DNA of 41,312 nucleotides from Candidatus Endomicrobiellum pyrsonymphae (GCA_020328045.1 JAIXMY010000002.1:1-41312); one strand, 5' to 3'. Numbered from the stretch's first letter, positions 9,286-19,517 are shown. The notes: generated by a model from the sequence alone, not told the origin. Made by a program: numbers and translations.

Positions 9286-11607
9286 TCAATACAAATATTT
9301 TTGAAAAGATATAAAAGTTTCGATAATTATTTGCTCACTATTGCCTAATTCTCTGATACCGTCTTCAATAGTTTTATATTTCAGTTTTATAAGTTCGGGT
9401 AACTTTTCTTGATTTAATTCTTCAACGCCGATTTCTACGTATTTATCCAAAACAAAATCCAAGAAAACTTTTTGCTTATCTTCGAAGTCTTCGACTTTAG
9501 ATATTTTTTCTTTTGCTCTTTCAGCCCGAACTACTCTTGTCAAAGGTCTAATGTTATATGCAAGATATTTTAAAGCGTCAAACAGATCACTATTTTGGGT
9601 GTCTGTAAGCTGTTGTAAAACTTCAAGATTTTTATGTCCGTATCCCGCTTGCTCAAGTTTCTCTAAAAGTTTTTTGCGAGTATCCGGTTTTAACCAAATA
9701 TCTCTTAACTCTTGTTCGCTCGTAAAAAACTCGGGCAATTTACCGAACCATTTACGTAAAAATTGTTCGTGGGACATAAGAGTTCCGCTTGCCTCATCCC
9801 AAAACGACGTTTGCGCCATATACCGAATTTCTCTTTCCTTCCCTTCCGCTAATTTTATTATAACTTTCTGTTTTTCAGACTGTTCAAGTGGAGTCTCTTT
9901 TTCTACAATATCAGACTGTTTAACGCTTTTTATCTGTTTTTTAGGAGATTCTTCAATGTCTATAACGTCTATAGGTTCGCCGTCCCATTGAGGATCTAAA
10001 AAGTTTTTATAAGCGCCAACAAAATCGTATATTGTAAAATATTCTTTACCATCAAAGAGTCTTGTTCCTCTGCCAATTATTTGTTTAAATTCGATCATAG
10101 AGTTCACGGAGCGCAAAAGCGCAATAGTTCTAACATTTCTCGCATCGACTCCTGTAGAAAGTTTTTTAGAAGTCGTTAAAATAGTAGGGATTGTTTTATC
10201 GTTATCTTGAAAATCTCTTAAATGCTGATCACCTATTTCACCTTCGTTTGTAGTTACTCTTACGCAATAATCGGGATTTTTGCTAGTTTTAATTTGGTTT
10301 ATTAAATCCCTAAGCAAAGCCGCATGCTCTTGATTTGCGCCAAAAACAAGCATTTTTTCTTTTTGATCTATTTCATTCATAAAAATTTCAACATACTTTT
10401 TTTCTCTCTCTTCAATTTCAATATCTCGATGGAATTCTTCTCTTACATACTCATGATTTTTTTTAACTTCTCCTTCAATAACATCGTCGTCATCAGCATA
10501 AATGTAGGAATCCAAAGTTGTTTGAACACGCCGAACTTTAAAAGGCGTTAAAAATCCGTCGTTTATACCCTCTTTGAGAGAATAAGTATATACGGGCTCG
10601 CCAAAATATTTATACGTATCCGCGTTTTTATCGCGTTTCGGCGTGGCCGTCATTCCAAGATGTGTTGCCGGTGAAAAATAATCTAAAATAGCGCGCCAGC
10701 GACTCTCATCATTCGCTCCGCCTCTGTGACATTCGTCAATTATAATAAAATCAAAATAATCTTTTGGATACTGACTAAAATAAGGGACATCTTCCGCGTC
10801 GGTCATAAAAGTTTGAAAAATTGTAAAAAAAATACTGCCGTCTGCGATGACTTTGCCTGTCTTTTTTATTTCTCTAGACTTAATGCGTTTTAAAGCATCT
10901 TCATGAAAATCCGAAAAAGTATTAAAAGTATTAAACGCTTGATCCGCCAAAAAATTTCTATCTGTTAAAAACAATATTCGCGGCGACCTTACGCCGTCTT
11001 TATTTATATTCCAACACGTTTCAAAAAGTTTCCACGCAATTTGAAACGCTATATAAGTCTTACCTGTTCCTGTGGCTAAAGTTAATAAAATGCGTTTCTT
11101 ATTTTCAGCAACGGCCTGCATAACTTTATTTACGGCTATTTCTTGATAATAACGTATAATAAATCTTGAACCGCCTTTGTTTTCAAAAGGAACAGAATTA
11201 AATTTATCGCGCCATTCATTTCGCTCAGCAAAAATATTATTATAAAACTCATCGGGAGAAGGAAATTTGTCTATTTTTTTCTCTTCACCAGTTTCCGTAT
11301 CAATAAAATAAATTTCCCTGCCGTTACTTGCCAAAGCGTAACGAATATTTAATTTTTTAGCATACAGCTTAGATTGAGCAACGCCTTCTCCCACAGACAA
11401 AGACAACTTCTTGGCTTCAATAACGGCAAGCTTCACGTTTTTATAAGAAAGCACATAATCTGCTTTAAGCCCTTGAGAAGAACGTATGCCGACTTTAGCT
11501 TCAGTTATGGGAAACTCGCGAAAGATTTTACAATTATTTTCCGCGGTCCAGCCACTGTCCTTCAATTTAGGCTCTATAAGTTCAGCCTTAGTTTCTGCTT
11601 CGTTCAT
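9286..11607 (-). CDS. hsdR: Type I restriction enzyme R (endonuclease/translocase) subunit
   Basis: N-terminal nuclease region (ADYVLSYKNVKLAVIEAKK), helicase motifs LTLATGTGKTYIAFQI, FIIIDECHRGG, LGMTATPKR, FKQIIGRGTRLFDGKEYFTIYDFVG; adjacent to hsdS and hsdM. Confidence 0.95.
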   Translation of the reverse strand: MNEAETKAELIEPKLKDSGWTAENNCKIFREFPITEAKVGIRSSQGLKADYVLSYKNVKLAVIEAKKLSLSVGEGVAQSKLYAKKLNIRYALASNGREIYFIDTETGEEKKIDKFPSPDEFYNNIFAERNEWRDKFNSVPFENKGGSRFIIRYYQEIAVNKVMQAVAENKKRILLTLATGTGKTYIAFQIAWKLFETCWNINKDGVRSPRILFLTDRNFLADQAFNTFNTFSDFHEDALKRIKSREIKKTGKVIADGSIFFTIFQTFMTDAEDVPYFSQYPKDYFDFIIIDECHRGGANDESRWRAILDYFSPATHLGMTATPKRDKNADTYKYFGEPVYTYSLKEGINDGFLTPFKVRRVQTTLDSYIYADDDDVIEGEVKKNHEYVREEFHRDIEIEEREKKYVEIFMNEIDQKEKMLVFGANQEHAALLRDLINQIKTSKNPDYCVRVTTNEGEIGDQHLRDFQDNDKTIPTILTTSKKLSTGVDARNVRTIALLRSVNSMIEFKQIIGRGTRLFDGKEYFTIYDFVGAYKNFLDPQWDGEPIDVIDIEESPKKQIKSVKQSDIVEKETPLEQSEKQKVIIKLAEGKEREIRYMAQTSFWDEASGTLMSHEQFLRKWFGKLPEFFTSEQELRDIWLKPDTRKKLLEKLEQAGYGHKNLEVLQQLTDTQNSDLFDALKYLAYNIRPLTRVVRAERAKEKISKVEDFEDKQKVFLDFVLDKYVEIGVEELNQEKLPELIKLKYKTIEDGIRELGNSEQIIIETFISFQKYLY

Positions 11608-11722
11608 GGTTCTCCTCTAGAAGAATTTGTCCTTTGCTCTCACCGTTACATTTTCTCCTTTCACCCTTGTCTTTGTTTTTTTTCCTCTCCACTTGAGGGA
11701 GAGTGGTTGAGGATAAAGGGAA

Positions 11723-12880
11723 CTAACAGCAAAATGTGCGTTTAAGCATGGATTTTTTTAGTTCCAACAAATCATCTATTTTCTTTTGATAAATTACCTC
11801 TAATTCTTTTGTTCTTAATGATAATTCATCGAGTTTTGAAACTATTTTTTGCTGCTCTAAAATATCACTAGGATAAGATATGGTAGTTTCTTTTAATTCT
11901 CTGTAATGTCTAGCATATCCTAAAGATTTTATGGGATTACTTAACATGCAATAATACAAAATTTTTGGGTTTAATCCTTTTTTTGGCTTAATAATTTTTA
12001 CGCCATCCGCTCCCAATATAAAATCAAAATCAACATATTTTAAAGTCCGCGTGTGATCTCCAAAAATTATAATAGGTTCTGCAACTTTAAATAATTTCCC
12101 TTTATCACAGGAATATCCATTTATAAATTCATTTTCTTGTGAAATAATTGGAAACTGACCTTTAGATAAGAAATCTTTTTTCTTTAATTTTGCGGAATAT
12201 GTAACTTTATCAATACAATCATCAAATCTTCTTACTTCCCAACGCGTTTTTAATATTAGAGTTTTTCTGTCTAGTCTGTCTGTCTGTCTGTCTGTGTCAG
12301 CTTTATTATTTCTAAACGTTTCCTTCAAAACGCTATTGAATATATTCTTTGCGTTCTGAAGATTCCTTCTTGCTATGTCTTCAAGTTTCTTTGTATTTTC
12401 AAACAATTTATCAAGTTTTGAAACTATTCTCTTTTGCTCATCTCTCGGTGGTACTAGAACCAAAATATCTTCTATTTGTTTTTTATTTATAGAAGCAAAT
12501 ACAGCTCCAGCAGAGCCTTTTATTTTATCTTGAATACTTATTAAAAATAAAAACAAATAATCATTAGAAAACTCTTTTTCATTTATTGATCGTATCGCAG
12601 CCAATCCTCTGCCAATACATATTTTTTCCGTCGCAAAATTTATTGGTCCCACAGGAGCGCGTACAGACATGAGAATATCGCCTTTTTGGGCTTCTTTTGT
12701 AATTTCAGTCGTCCAAACTGCCGGACATCCTACATATTTATCTGTAAATTCTTTTTTTCCTTGATAAAATGGCACCCCCTTGCCATTGTTATTGTAATAT
12801 TTACCATCCGGAGACTGTCCTGCTATTACATCGCAAACATCTCCAAGTTTTTTCATTTCCCACTTACTATTAGTTTTCAT
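11723..12880 (-). CDS. hsdS: Type I restriction-modification specificity (S) subunit
   Basis: Two TRD modules with conserved repeats (PPRDEQKRIVSKLDKLFENTKKLEDI... and LEQQKIVSKLDELSLRTKELEVIYQKKIDDLLELKKSMLKR); adjacent to hsdM/hsdR. Confidence 0.93.
   Translation of the reverse strand: MKTNSKWEMKKLGDVCDVIAGQSPDGKYYNNNGKGVPFYQGKKEFTDKYVGCPAVWTTEITKEAQKGDILMSVRAPVGPINFATEKICIGRGLAAIRSINEKEFSNDYLFLFLISIQDKIKGSAGAVFASINKKQIEDILVLVPPRDEQKRIVSKLDKLFENTKKLEDIARRNLQNAKNIFNSVLKETFRNNKADTDRQTDRLDRKTLILKTRWEVRRFDDCIDKVTYSAKLKKKDFLSKGQFPIISQENEFINGYSCDKGKLFKVAEPIIIFGDHTRTLKYVDFDFILGADGVKIIKPKKGLNPKILYYCMLSNPIKSLGYARHYRELKETTISYPSDILEQQKIVSKLDELSLRTKELEVIYQKKIDDLLELKKSMLKRTFCC
12274..12295. repeat. Tetranucleotide microsatellite (GTCT)5.5 on the + strand inside hsdS
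   Basis: Sequence reads gtctgtctgtctgtctgtctgt; encodes DTDRQTDR-like peptide in hsdS between the central conserved region and TRD2. Confidence 0.98.
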
Positions 12881-12899
12881 TGCTAAACCTTTTGAATTA

Positions 12900-14354
12900 T
12901 TACTTTAATATTTTTTCAATTTCAGAAATTATTTTTACAGACTCTTTATTTAATTCTAATATCTCTTTCAATATATCTTTTGGATTTCTTATTATCGTTT
13001 CGTTTTTTTTGTTTGGATTTTTTACAGATAAATCGTAAGTTTCTTTATTTACATCTTCAATTTTTACAGTCCAAGAATTGTCCGAATTAGTTTTTGTTTT
13101 TTGAAGTTTAACAAATTCTTCTAAATCCTTTTCATTTAAAGGGTTGGTTTTGCCAAGATTTCTATTTAATTTTAATTGATAGTACCAAACTTTTTTCGTA
13201 GGAACGCCTTTCTCAAAAAATAAAACTACAGTTTTTACGCCCGCCCCAGTAAACACTCCGCCTGGCAAATCCAATAACGTATGCAAATTACAACTCTGAA
13301 TTAACTCTTTACGAAGCGATATAGAAGCGTTGTCAGTATTAGATAAAAATGTATTTTTAATAACAATGCCGGCTTTACCGCCTGCTTTTAGTATTTTCAT
13401 AAAATGCTGTAAAAACAGAAAAGCTGTTTCTCCAGTTCTAATATCAAAATTTTGCTGTACTTCGGGACGCTCTTTCCCTCCGAACGGTGGATTAGCAAGA
13501 ACTACATCAAATTTATCTTTTTCTTGTATGTCTTTAATATTTTTTGAAAGCGTGTTTGTATGCAAAATATTTGGCACTTCTATACCATGCAAAATCATAT
13601 TCATAATGCCTATAATATATGCGAGCGCTTTTTTTTCTTGGCCGGAAAAAGTATTATGTTGCAATACCAACTGTTCTTTTGTTGTTTTGACTCTCTCATG
13701 CAGATAGTTAAACGCTTCTATCAAGAAGCCTGCCGACCCTACGGCACCATCATAAATTTTATCCCCTATCTTAGGAGCCACAACTTTTACTATAGTCCTG
13801 ATAAGCGGACGCGGAGTATAATATTCTCCACCATTGCGTCCGGCATTGCCCATATTCTTAATTTTTGATTCATAAAGATGAGACATCTCATGTTTTTGAG
13901 CATGAGTAGAGAATTTGAGTTCGTCAACAATATTTAATACTTCTCTTAAATTGTATCCACTCTGAATTTTGTTTTTAAGCTCGCTGAAAATCTCGCCGAT
14001 TTTATATTCTATTGTATTATAGTTTGCTGCATTAATTTTAAATTTTTTAAGGTACGGAAAGAGTTTTTGATTTACAAAATTGACAAGATCATCGCCGGTT
14101 AAAGCTTTATTGTAATCTAATTTACCATCTTTTTTAGGACATGCCCAAACGCCCCACTGAAATTCTTTTGAAATTATATTTGTATATTTCTTGATTGCAA
14201 GCGCATCTTCTTTAGTTTTTGTACGCTCTAAATCGTCTAAATATCTCAAAAACAAAATCCAAGAAGTTTGTTCAATATAATCTAATTCGCTACTATTGCC
14301 CGCGTCTTTATGCAGAATGTCATCTACGTTTTTAAACGCTTGTTCAAACATCAT
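12900..14354 (-). CDS. hsdM: Type I restriction-modification N6-adenine methyltransferase (M) subunit
   Basis: HsdM N-domain (FKNVDDILHKDAGNSSELDYIEQTSWILFLRYLDDLE), AdoMet/NPPF motifs (GNAGRNGGEYYTPRPLIRTIV, DGAVGSAGFLIEAF, FDVVLANPPFGGKE). Start likely the Met after ggagaaa (near 14354); track ORF begins at 14408. Confidence 0.94.
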   Translation of the reverse strand: MMFEQAFKNVDDILHKDAGNSSELDYIEQTSWILFLRYLDDLERTKTKEDALAIKKYTNIISKEFQWGVWACPKKDGKLDYNKALTGDDLVNFVNQKLFPYLKKFKINAANYNTIEYKIGEIFSELKNKIQSGYNLREVLNIVDELKFSTHAQKHEMSHLYESKIKNMGNAGRNGGEYYTPRPLIRTIVKVVAPKIGDKIYDGAVGSAGFLIEAFNYLHERVKTTKEQLVLQHNTFSGQEKKALAYIIGIMNMILHGIEVPNILHTNTLSKNIKDIQEKDKFDVVLANPPFGGKERPEVQQNFDIRTGETAFLFLQHFMKILKAGGKAGIVIKNTFLSNTDNASISLRKELIQSCNLHTLLDLPGGVFTGAGVKTVVLFFEKGVPTKKVWYYQLKLNRNLGKTNPLNEKDLEEFVKLQKTKTNSDNSWTVKIEDVNKETYDLSVKNPNKKNETIIRNPKDILKEILELNKESVKIISEIEKILK

Positions 14355-14536
14355 TTTCTCCTTTTGAAAATTAATGGAGATGTTAGTCGATTTATATACC
14401 AAATACAAACCCCTAACTCTCTTTTCAATATAGGAGTTTAACCTCGAATGTCTTATCGGGGTCTTTCAAAGCCACTTCCCTCAAGGAAGAGAGATAACAT
14501 CAACTTGAAAATTACTACTTTTCCTCATTCGTCGCG

Positions 14537-15823
14537 CTACGACCCCTCAAAGGAGAAAGGAACTAACGTTTTTCTTATTTTTTCTACAGTAAAAAATACC
14601 GCGCCTTTTTGAGCCCTAACCGTTTTTAAAGCTCTTTGTCCGGTATCTTCGAGCAATCGTCTATTTAAAATAAATTCTTTAATCTTAGCGACTAAATCAT
14701 TTGAATCTTCAACGAAAAACGCTCCGCCTCCTCTTATAAGACTTTCAGCTTCTGTTATGAAATTATTCATATTTTTGCCAAATAAAACGGACTTGCCGTA
14801 TGCCGCAGGTTCTATAGGATTTTGACCGCCCTTGTTTACAAGCGAACCACCCACATAACATACATCTGAAACGGAGTATATATTCTGTAGTTTTCCAAAA
14901 ACATCGATCAAAATAAAATTAGCGCTGAAATCGCCGCTAGAAAACAATGAATACTTAATACCTTTATTTTTAAGAATATTAACTACTTCTTCTATCCTTG
15001 AAAAATGTCTGGGAGCGAGAAAAAATCTAATATTTTTAAAATCTGAACTTATTTTATTATACGCTTCTGCTATAAATTCTTCCTCGCCTTCTCTTGTACT
15101 ACCGGCCGTAAAAACAAAATCTTCTTTTTTCAACATAAAATCTTCACGCTTTGAGTCCAATGTAAAATCCCTGTCGTACTTAATATTACTAGAAACAACA
15201 ATATCACTTTTACCATCAGTTAAAAATTCAAATCTATCGGCATCATCTTTACTTTTGGCAATAACGGTACTAATAAGACTTACAAAACTTCTCCAAAAAA
15301 ATTTCACTTTTTTGTATGCCTTAAATGACTTGGCAGACATTCTTCCGTTAATCGTAATAATTTTTACATTTTTACTTGCCGCAGAGTATAGCATAGTTAC
15401 CCAAAGTTCAGTCTCAACAAGCACAAGCATACTCGGATTAATAATACTAAACGCTTTATTCATGATGGGATAAATATCCAATGGAAGTAAAGCAACAAAA
15501 TCCGCTTTTTGCAATTTTTGCGCATGCTCTCTACCGCTTTTTGTAATTGTTGTCAAAACAATATAATATTTCTCTTGAAGCGCATCCAAAATAGGCTCAA
15601 CAGCGCGCACTTCGCCAAGCGACGCACAATGCATCCAAATAGTAGTTTTTTTTGATTTTTTACTTACAGGTTTATAACAAGCGAAACGTTCAGGTAGTTT
15701 ATAAAAAAATTCTTTTCTATATTTACTGCTAAAAAGAAAAACAAGTATAACCAAAGGCATGCCCGCAACAAACAAAGCGTTATATATGATTAAATATATT
15801 CTTAACATTTTATTACCAATCAT
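14537..15823 (-). CDS. kdtA: 3-deoxy-D-manno-octulosonic-acid (Kdo) transferase
   Basis: IWMHCASLGEVRAVEPILDAL, TTITKSGREHAQKL, DVCYVGGSLVNKGGQNPIEPAAYGKSVLFGKNMNNF. Confidence 0.93.
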   Translation of the reverse strand: MIGNKMLRIYLIIYNALFVAGMPLVILVFLFSSKYRKEFFYKLPERFACYKPVSKKSKKTTIWMHCASLGEVRAVEPILDALQEKYYIVLTTITKSGREHAQKLQKADFVALLPLDIYPIMNKAFSIINPSMLVLVETELWVTMLYSAASKNVKIITINGRMSAKSFKAYKKVKFFWRSFVSLISTVIAKSKDDADRFEFLTDGKSDIVVSSNIKYDRDFTLDSKREDFMLKKEDFVFTAGSTREGEEEFIAEAYNKISSDFKNIRFFLAPRHFSRIEEVVNILKNKGIKYSLFSSGDFSANFILIDVFGKLQNIYSVSDVCYVGGSLVNKGGQNPIEPAAYGKSVLFGKNMNNFITEAESLIRGGGAFFVEDSNDLVAKIKEFILNRRLLEDTGQRALKTVRAQKGAVFFTVEKIRKTLVPFSFEGS

Positions 15824-15877
15824 TTACACAGATCGAAAAACCATGGTCGTATGATCAACTAACTTTATCACCCTCTA

Positions 15878-16450
15878 TTATCTTTTTGCTTTTTTCTTAG
15901 ATGGTATCCAGTAGAATAATCCACAAGTTGAATACTTAGGACTGACATCTTCAGATTCTATACTTATGCCTATTTTGTCTATAGGGATAACTTTTGCAAC
16001 TTCCCTGTATAAATCCCTCGGAACATCTACAATTCTTGATATTTCACAATTTTCATCTCGCGCTTCATTTGAAATAAGTCTTTGCACAAAAAATTTTGAT
16101 TGTTCTAAAGCATCAACGGCTATTGCAGAAACAATTTTACCTGTATGTTCTCCAAAAGTCCCTTCATTTTTTTTATATTCTTCATAAAGACCATTGCCTA
16201 TAGTAACAAAAAAAACGCTTTCAGCAATCCATTTCGAAGGAGCATCTTGTTCGTAAATAAATGGCAAAGCATCTTTTGAAAAAACATCGTAAACAACAGA
16301 CGGTGACAAAAACTTAAAATACAAACGACAGTGCCGCTGAATAGTTTCCTCAAGTTCAACCGATAAATCAGCAACATTTCTAAGTTTCTTCACAACACGT
16401 AAAATTTCTTTAACTCGTAAATTTATCTTAAAATTCTTTATCTTTCTCAT
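15878..16450 (-). CDS. Hypothetical protein (faint resemblance to B12-dependent methionine synthase activation-type proteins; not established)
   Basis: 190-aa ORF tightly packed upstream of kdtA and abutting secF; no motif identified with confidence. Confidence 0.6.
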   Translation of the reverse strand: MRKIKNFKINLRVKEILRVVKKLRNVADLSVELEETIQRHCRLYFKFLSPSVVYDVFSKDALPFIYEQDAPSKWIAESVFFVTIGNGLYEEYKKNEGTFGEHTGKIVSAIAVDALEQSKFFVQRLISNEARDENCEISRIVDVPRDLYREVAKVIPIDKIGISIESEDVSPKYSTCGLFYWIPSKKKAKR

Positions 16451-17388
16451 TATCTTTTTGAACGAACTACGCCTTGTTTAATCGCAATTTTTAAACGATT
16501 AGCTCTTCTTATTTCCCACTCATAAACAAGCGGCGTACAAATAAATATTGTAGAAAACACTCCAAGCGCCGTGCCTATAATCATAATGTAGGCAAAAGTA
16601 TGTATAACTTCGCCTCCAAAGAAAAACAACGAGCTTGCAACAACAAACACAGTTAAAGAAGTAACAATTGTTCTACCAAGAACCTCGTTAATACTTTTAT
16701 TGATAATAGTTGCAAAATCTTCCTTTGCGCGAAATCTTAAATTCTCTTTCATTCTATCAAACAGAACAATAGTATCGTTAATTGAATAACCGGCAACCGT
16801 CAGAAGAGCCGCTATCACTGTTATATTGACTTCTTTGTTTACGAGAGCCACAAAACCAAAAGAAACAATAACATCATGCACAATACCAAGAACAGCGGCA
16901 ACTCCCCACAAACTGGATTTAAATCTAAAAGCGACATATACAATCATGCCCAAGAAAGCAAAGAAAAACGCATACAATGCCTGTTTTGAAAGATACTCTC
17001 CCACGCTTGGACCAACATATTCTATTTTTTCAATTTTCATAGGATTATCGGGCAATTTTGCTCGTATAGAATCTCGTATTGTCCTTTCAAATTCTTCTTG
17101 CGATTCAAGATTTTTCTTCGCTCTTATCATAATCATATTTTCAGAACTCTGCAACTCAAAAGAAGTTATTCCTGCACACTCTATAGCGCCACGAACATCT
17201 TGCAACTCAACATTATTACGCTGGAAAGAAATCTGCATAAGAACACCGCCGGTAAAATCAATGCCGTAATTCGGTCCGCCTCTATAAATGAACGCAATCA
17301 CAGTCATTAACAACAATGTTCCAGCTATTACAAAGAATTTACGACGATTACCGATGAAATCTATATGTATGGATTTAAAGAATTGCAC
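16450..17388 (-). CDS. secF: Protein translocase subunit SecF
   Basis: NYGIDFTGGVLMQISF, GYSINDTIVLFDRMKENL, SecD/F-type TM segments; adjacent to secD. Confidence 0.96.
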   Translation of the reverse strand: MQFFKSIHIDFIGNRRKFFVIAGTLLLMTVIAFIYRGGPNYGIDFTGGVLMQISFQRNNVELQDVRGAIECAGITSFELQSSENMIMIRAKKNLESQEEFERTIRDSIRAKLPDNPMKIEKIEYVGPSVGEYLSKQALYAFFFAFLGMIVYVAFRFKSSLWGVAAVLGIVHDVIVSFGFVALVNKEVNITVIAALLTVAGYSINDTIVLFDRMKENLRFRAKEDFATIINKSINEVLGRTIVTSLTVFVVASSLFFFGGEVIHTFAYIMIIGTALGVFSTIFICTPLVYEWEIRRANRLKIAIKQGVVRSKR

Positions 17389-17400
17389 TTTGACCTCCGA

Positions 17401-18828
17401 CTATATTTTTATTCTCAATAAAAGATTTTCTTTAAACAAAAATTCATATATAAGTTTAGTAACAGTTATAGCAGTAAACATGCTTATAATAAGACCTATT
17501 GAAAGAGTAACAGCAAAACCTTTTATTGGACCTGTTCCAAACTGGAACAGGAAAACAGCGGCTATAAGAGTTGTAAGATTTGCATCAAAAATAGTCCAAA
17601 AAACTTTCTGATAACCTGCATCTACGGCAACTCTCGCAGTTTTGCCACTGGCAAGTTCTTCTCTTATTCTCTCTAATATAAGAACATTCGCATCAACCGC
17701 CATCGCAAGAGTGAGAGCTATACCCGCCACACCTGGAAGCGTAAGGGTAAACTGGAAATATGCCATAGTCGCCATAAGCATTATTAAGTTTAAAGCAAGA
17801 GCTATATCTGCAATAACGCCTGAAAAACGATAATAACCAATCATAAAAACAAAAACTACTACTACGCCGATAATGGCTGACATAAAACCGCTCTTTATTG
17901 AATCATCTCCCAGCGACGGCCCCACAGTCCTTTCTTCTATAACCTTTACAGGAGCTGGAAGCGCACCAGCTCTTAAGACTGTCGCAAGAAGCCTTGCATC
18001 CTCAGCTGAAAATCCTCCTTCTATAACAGCCTTTCCGTCCGGGATTCTGGCGCGAATTACAGGAGCAGACTGCACAATTCCATCAAGCACTATAGCCAAA
18101 CCTTTCTCTCTATTTCTCTCTGTAATATCTGCAAATATTCTCCCACCATCTTTGTTAAACTCAAGCGAAACTATAGGCTGACCGAATTGCCCGCCAAATT
18201 CAACTTTTGCATTCGTAAGAGCAGCTCCGGTTAGAAGAGCTTTATCTAGTACATAATACGAACCGTCCCCCTTACTTTCAAAAACCGATGCGCCTTCAGG
18301 CATAGCAGCCGTTATGTCAGGATACGTCGAAGGATCTTCTCTGTATTGAGTTGGGGTAATTTTCTTATCTGAAAGCAAATCAAGCACTTTGCCGGCTTGC
18401 TCGTTTTTATCTACTATTCTGAACTCAAGTAAGGCTGTTTTACCTATTAAAGCCTTCGCCGCCTGAGGATCTTTGATTCCGGGAAGCTGTATCACTATCC
18501 ACTTATCTCCCTGTTTTGCAATCATAGGTTCAGCTACGCCGAACTGATCGATTCTGTTTCTGATAATCTCCGTGGCTCTATCAACAGCATCTTTAATCTT
18601 TATGTTACCATCTAGCTGAGATGAATCAATTTCCAAAAGAAGATGAGTTCCCCCTTTTAAATCCAATCCTAATTTTAAAACTTTACCTAAAATAGGACTC
18701 CTCTCTTTTTCTGCTTGTTCTTTTTGATCGTTAGACATCATTATCCAATTTATCGACGGCCACAATATCCACACAGAAAAAGCCAATAACGCTATAGTGG
18801 TCCATAACTTCCAATTAATCTTACTCAT
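17401..18828 (-). CDS. secD: Protein translocase subunit SecD
   Basis: LGLDLKGGTHLLLEID, RNRIDQFGVAEPMIAKQG, AMAVDANVLILERIREEL. Confidence 0.96.
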   Translation of the reverse strand: MSKINWKLWTTIALLAFSVWILWPSINWIMMSNDQKEQAEKERSPILGKVLKLGLDLKGGTHLLLEIDSSQLDGNIKIKDAVDRATEIIRNRIDQFGVAEPMIAKQGDKWIVIQLPGIKDPQAAKALIGKTALLEFRIVDKNEQAGKVLDLLSDKKITPTQYREDPSTYPDITAAMPEGASVFESKGDGSYYVLDKALLTGAALTNAKVEFGGQFGQPIVSLEFNKDGGRIFADITERNREKGLAIVLDGIVQSAPVIRARIPDGKAVIEGGFSAEDARLLATVLRAGALPAPVKVIEERTVGPSLGDDSIKSGFMSAIIGVVVVFVFMIGYYRFSGVIADIALALNLIMLMATMAYFQFTLTLPGVAGIALTLAMAVDANVLILERIREELASGKTARVAVDAGYQKVFWTIFDANLTTLIAAVFLFQFGTGPIKGFAVTLSIGLIISMFTAITVTKLIYEFLFKENLLLRIKI

Positions 18829-19517
18829 CAGAGCAATTGCCTCTCATTTATTATTAACTCAAATGCACAATCGAAAAAATCTTCTGCAGCTCTTTTGCAT
18901 ATATGCATTCTATCCATAAAAATTTCAAAGTATTCCATAACCGAAAATTTTTGAATATTAATGACTAGATAAAGTGATATAATTTTTTTATCTTTGTTAA
19001 CTTCTAAAGAAGATTTTTTCACGGCATAATTTACTCGCTCGTGTATGTTGTGATCTAAAGCATTACGACGAAGACTTCGCACTCTTGTCTTATGCACGTC
19101 AGATTTATCAGCCAAAACGAGCGCCGCCGCTATAGGATTCATCGGATCGCCTGTTTGTTCATGATTGCCTATGGCCGAAATTATTAGCGCTATCTCTTCA
19201 GGATCCATCATCAAATCTTTCAACAATCGCATAGCTATAAGCGCTGAAGATTGTCCATGATCATGTCTATTTACAATATTTCCTATATCATGCATATAAC
19301 CCGCGATTTCGGCAAGCTCTTGATATCTTTTCGAATAACCAAGGCGCAACAAAACGGTTTTCGCTATAGACGCAACCAAACTTACGTGTCTTTTTCCATG
19401 TTCAGTATAGCCTATCTCCCCTAAATAATTATCAGCTGACTTAATAAACATCTTAACAATCGGACTCTTTTTCACATTTGCAAGAGTTATTTTTGAGTAT
19501 TTATTTTTAGTATTCAT
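18828..19517 (-). CDS. HD-domain phosphohydrolase-like protein (paralogue 1)
   Basis: EHGKRHVSLVASIAKTVL...LAEIAGYMHDIGNIVNRHDHGQSSALIAMRLL (HD motif); paralogous to 21120-21836. Confidence 0.82.
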   Translation of the reverse strand: MNTKNKYSKITLANVKKSPIVKMFIKSADNYLGEIGYTEHGKRHVSLVASIAKTVLLRLGYSKRYQELAEIAGYMHDIGNIVNRHDHGQSSALIAMRLLKDLMMDPEEIALIISAIGNHEQTGDPMNPIAAALVLADKSDVHKTRVRSLRRNALDHNIHERVNYAVKKSSLEVNKDKKIISLYLVINIQKFSVMEYFEIFMDRMHICKRAAEDFFDCAFELIINERQLL

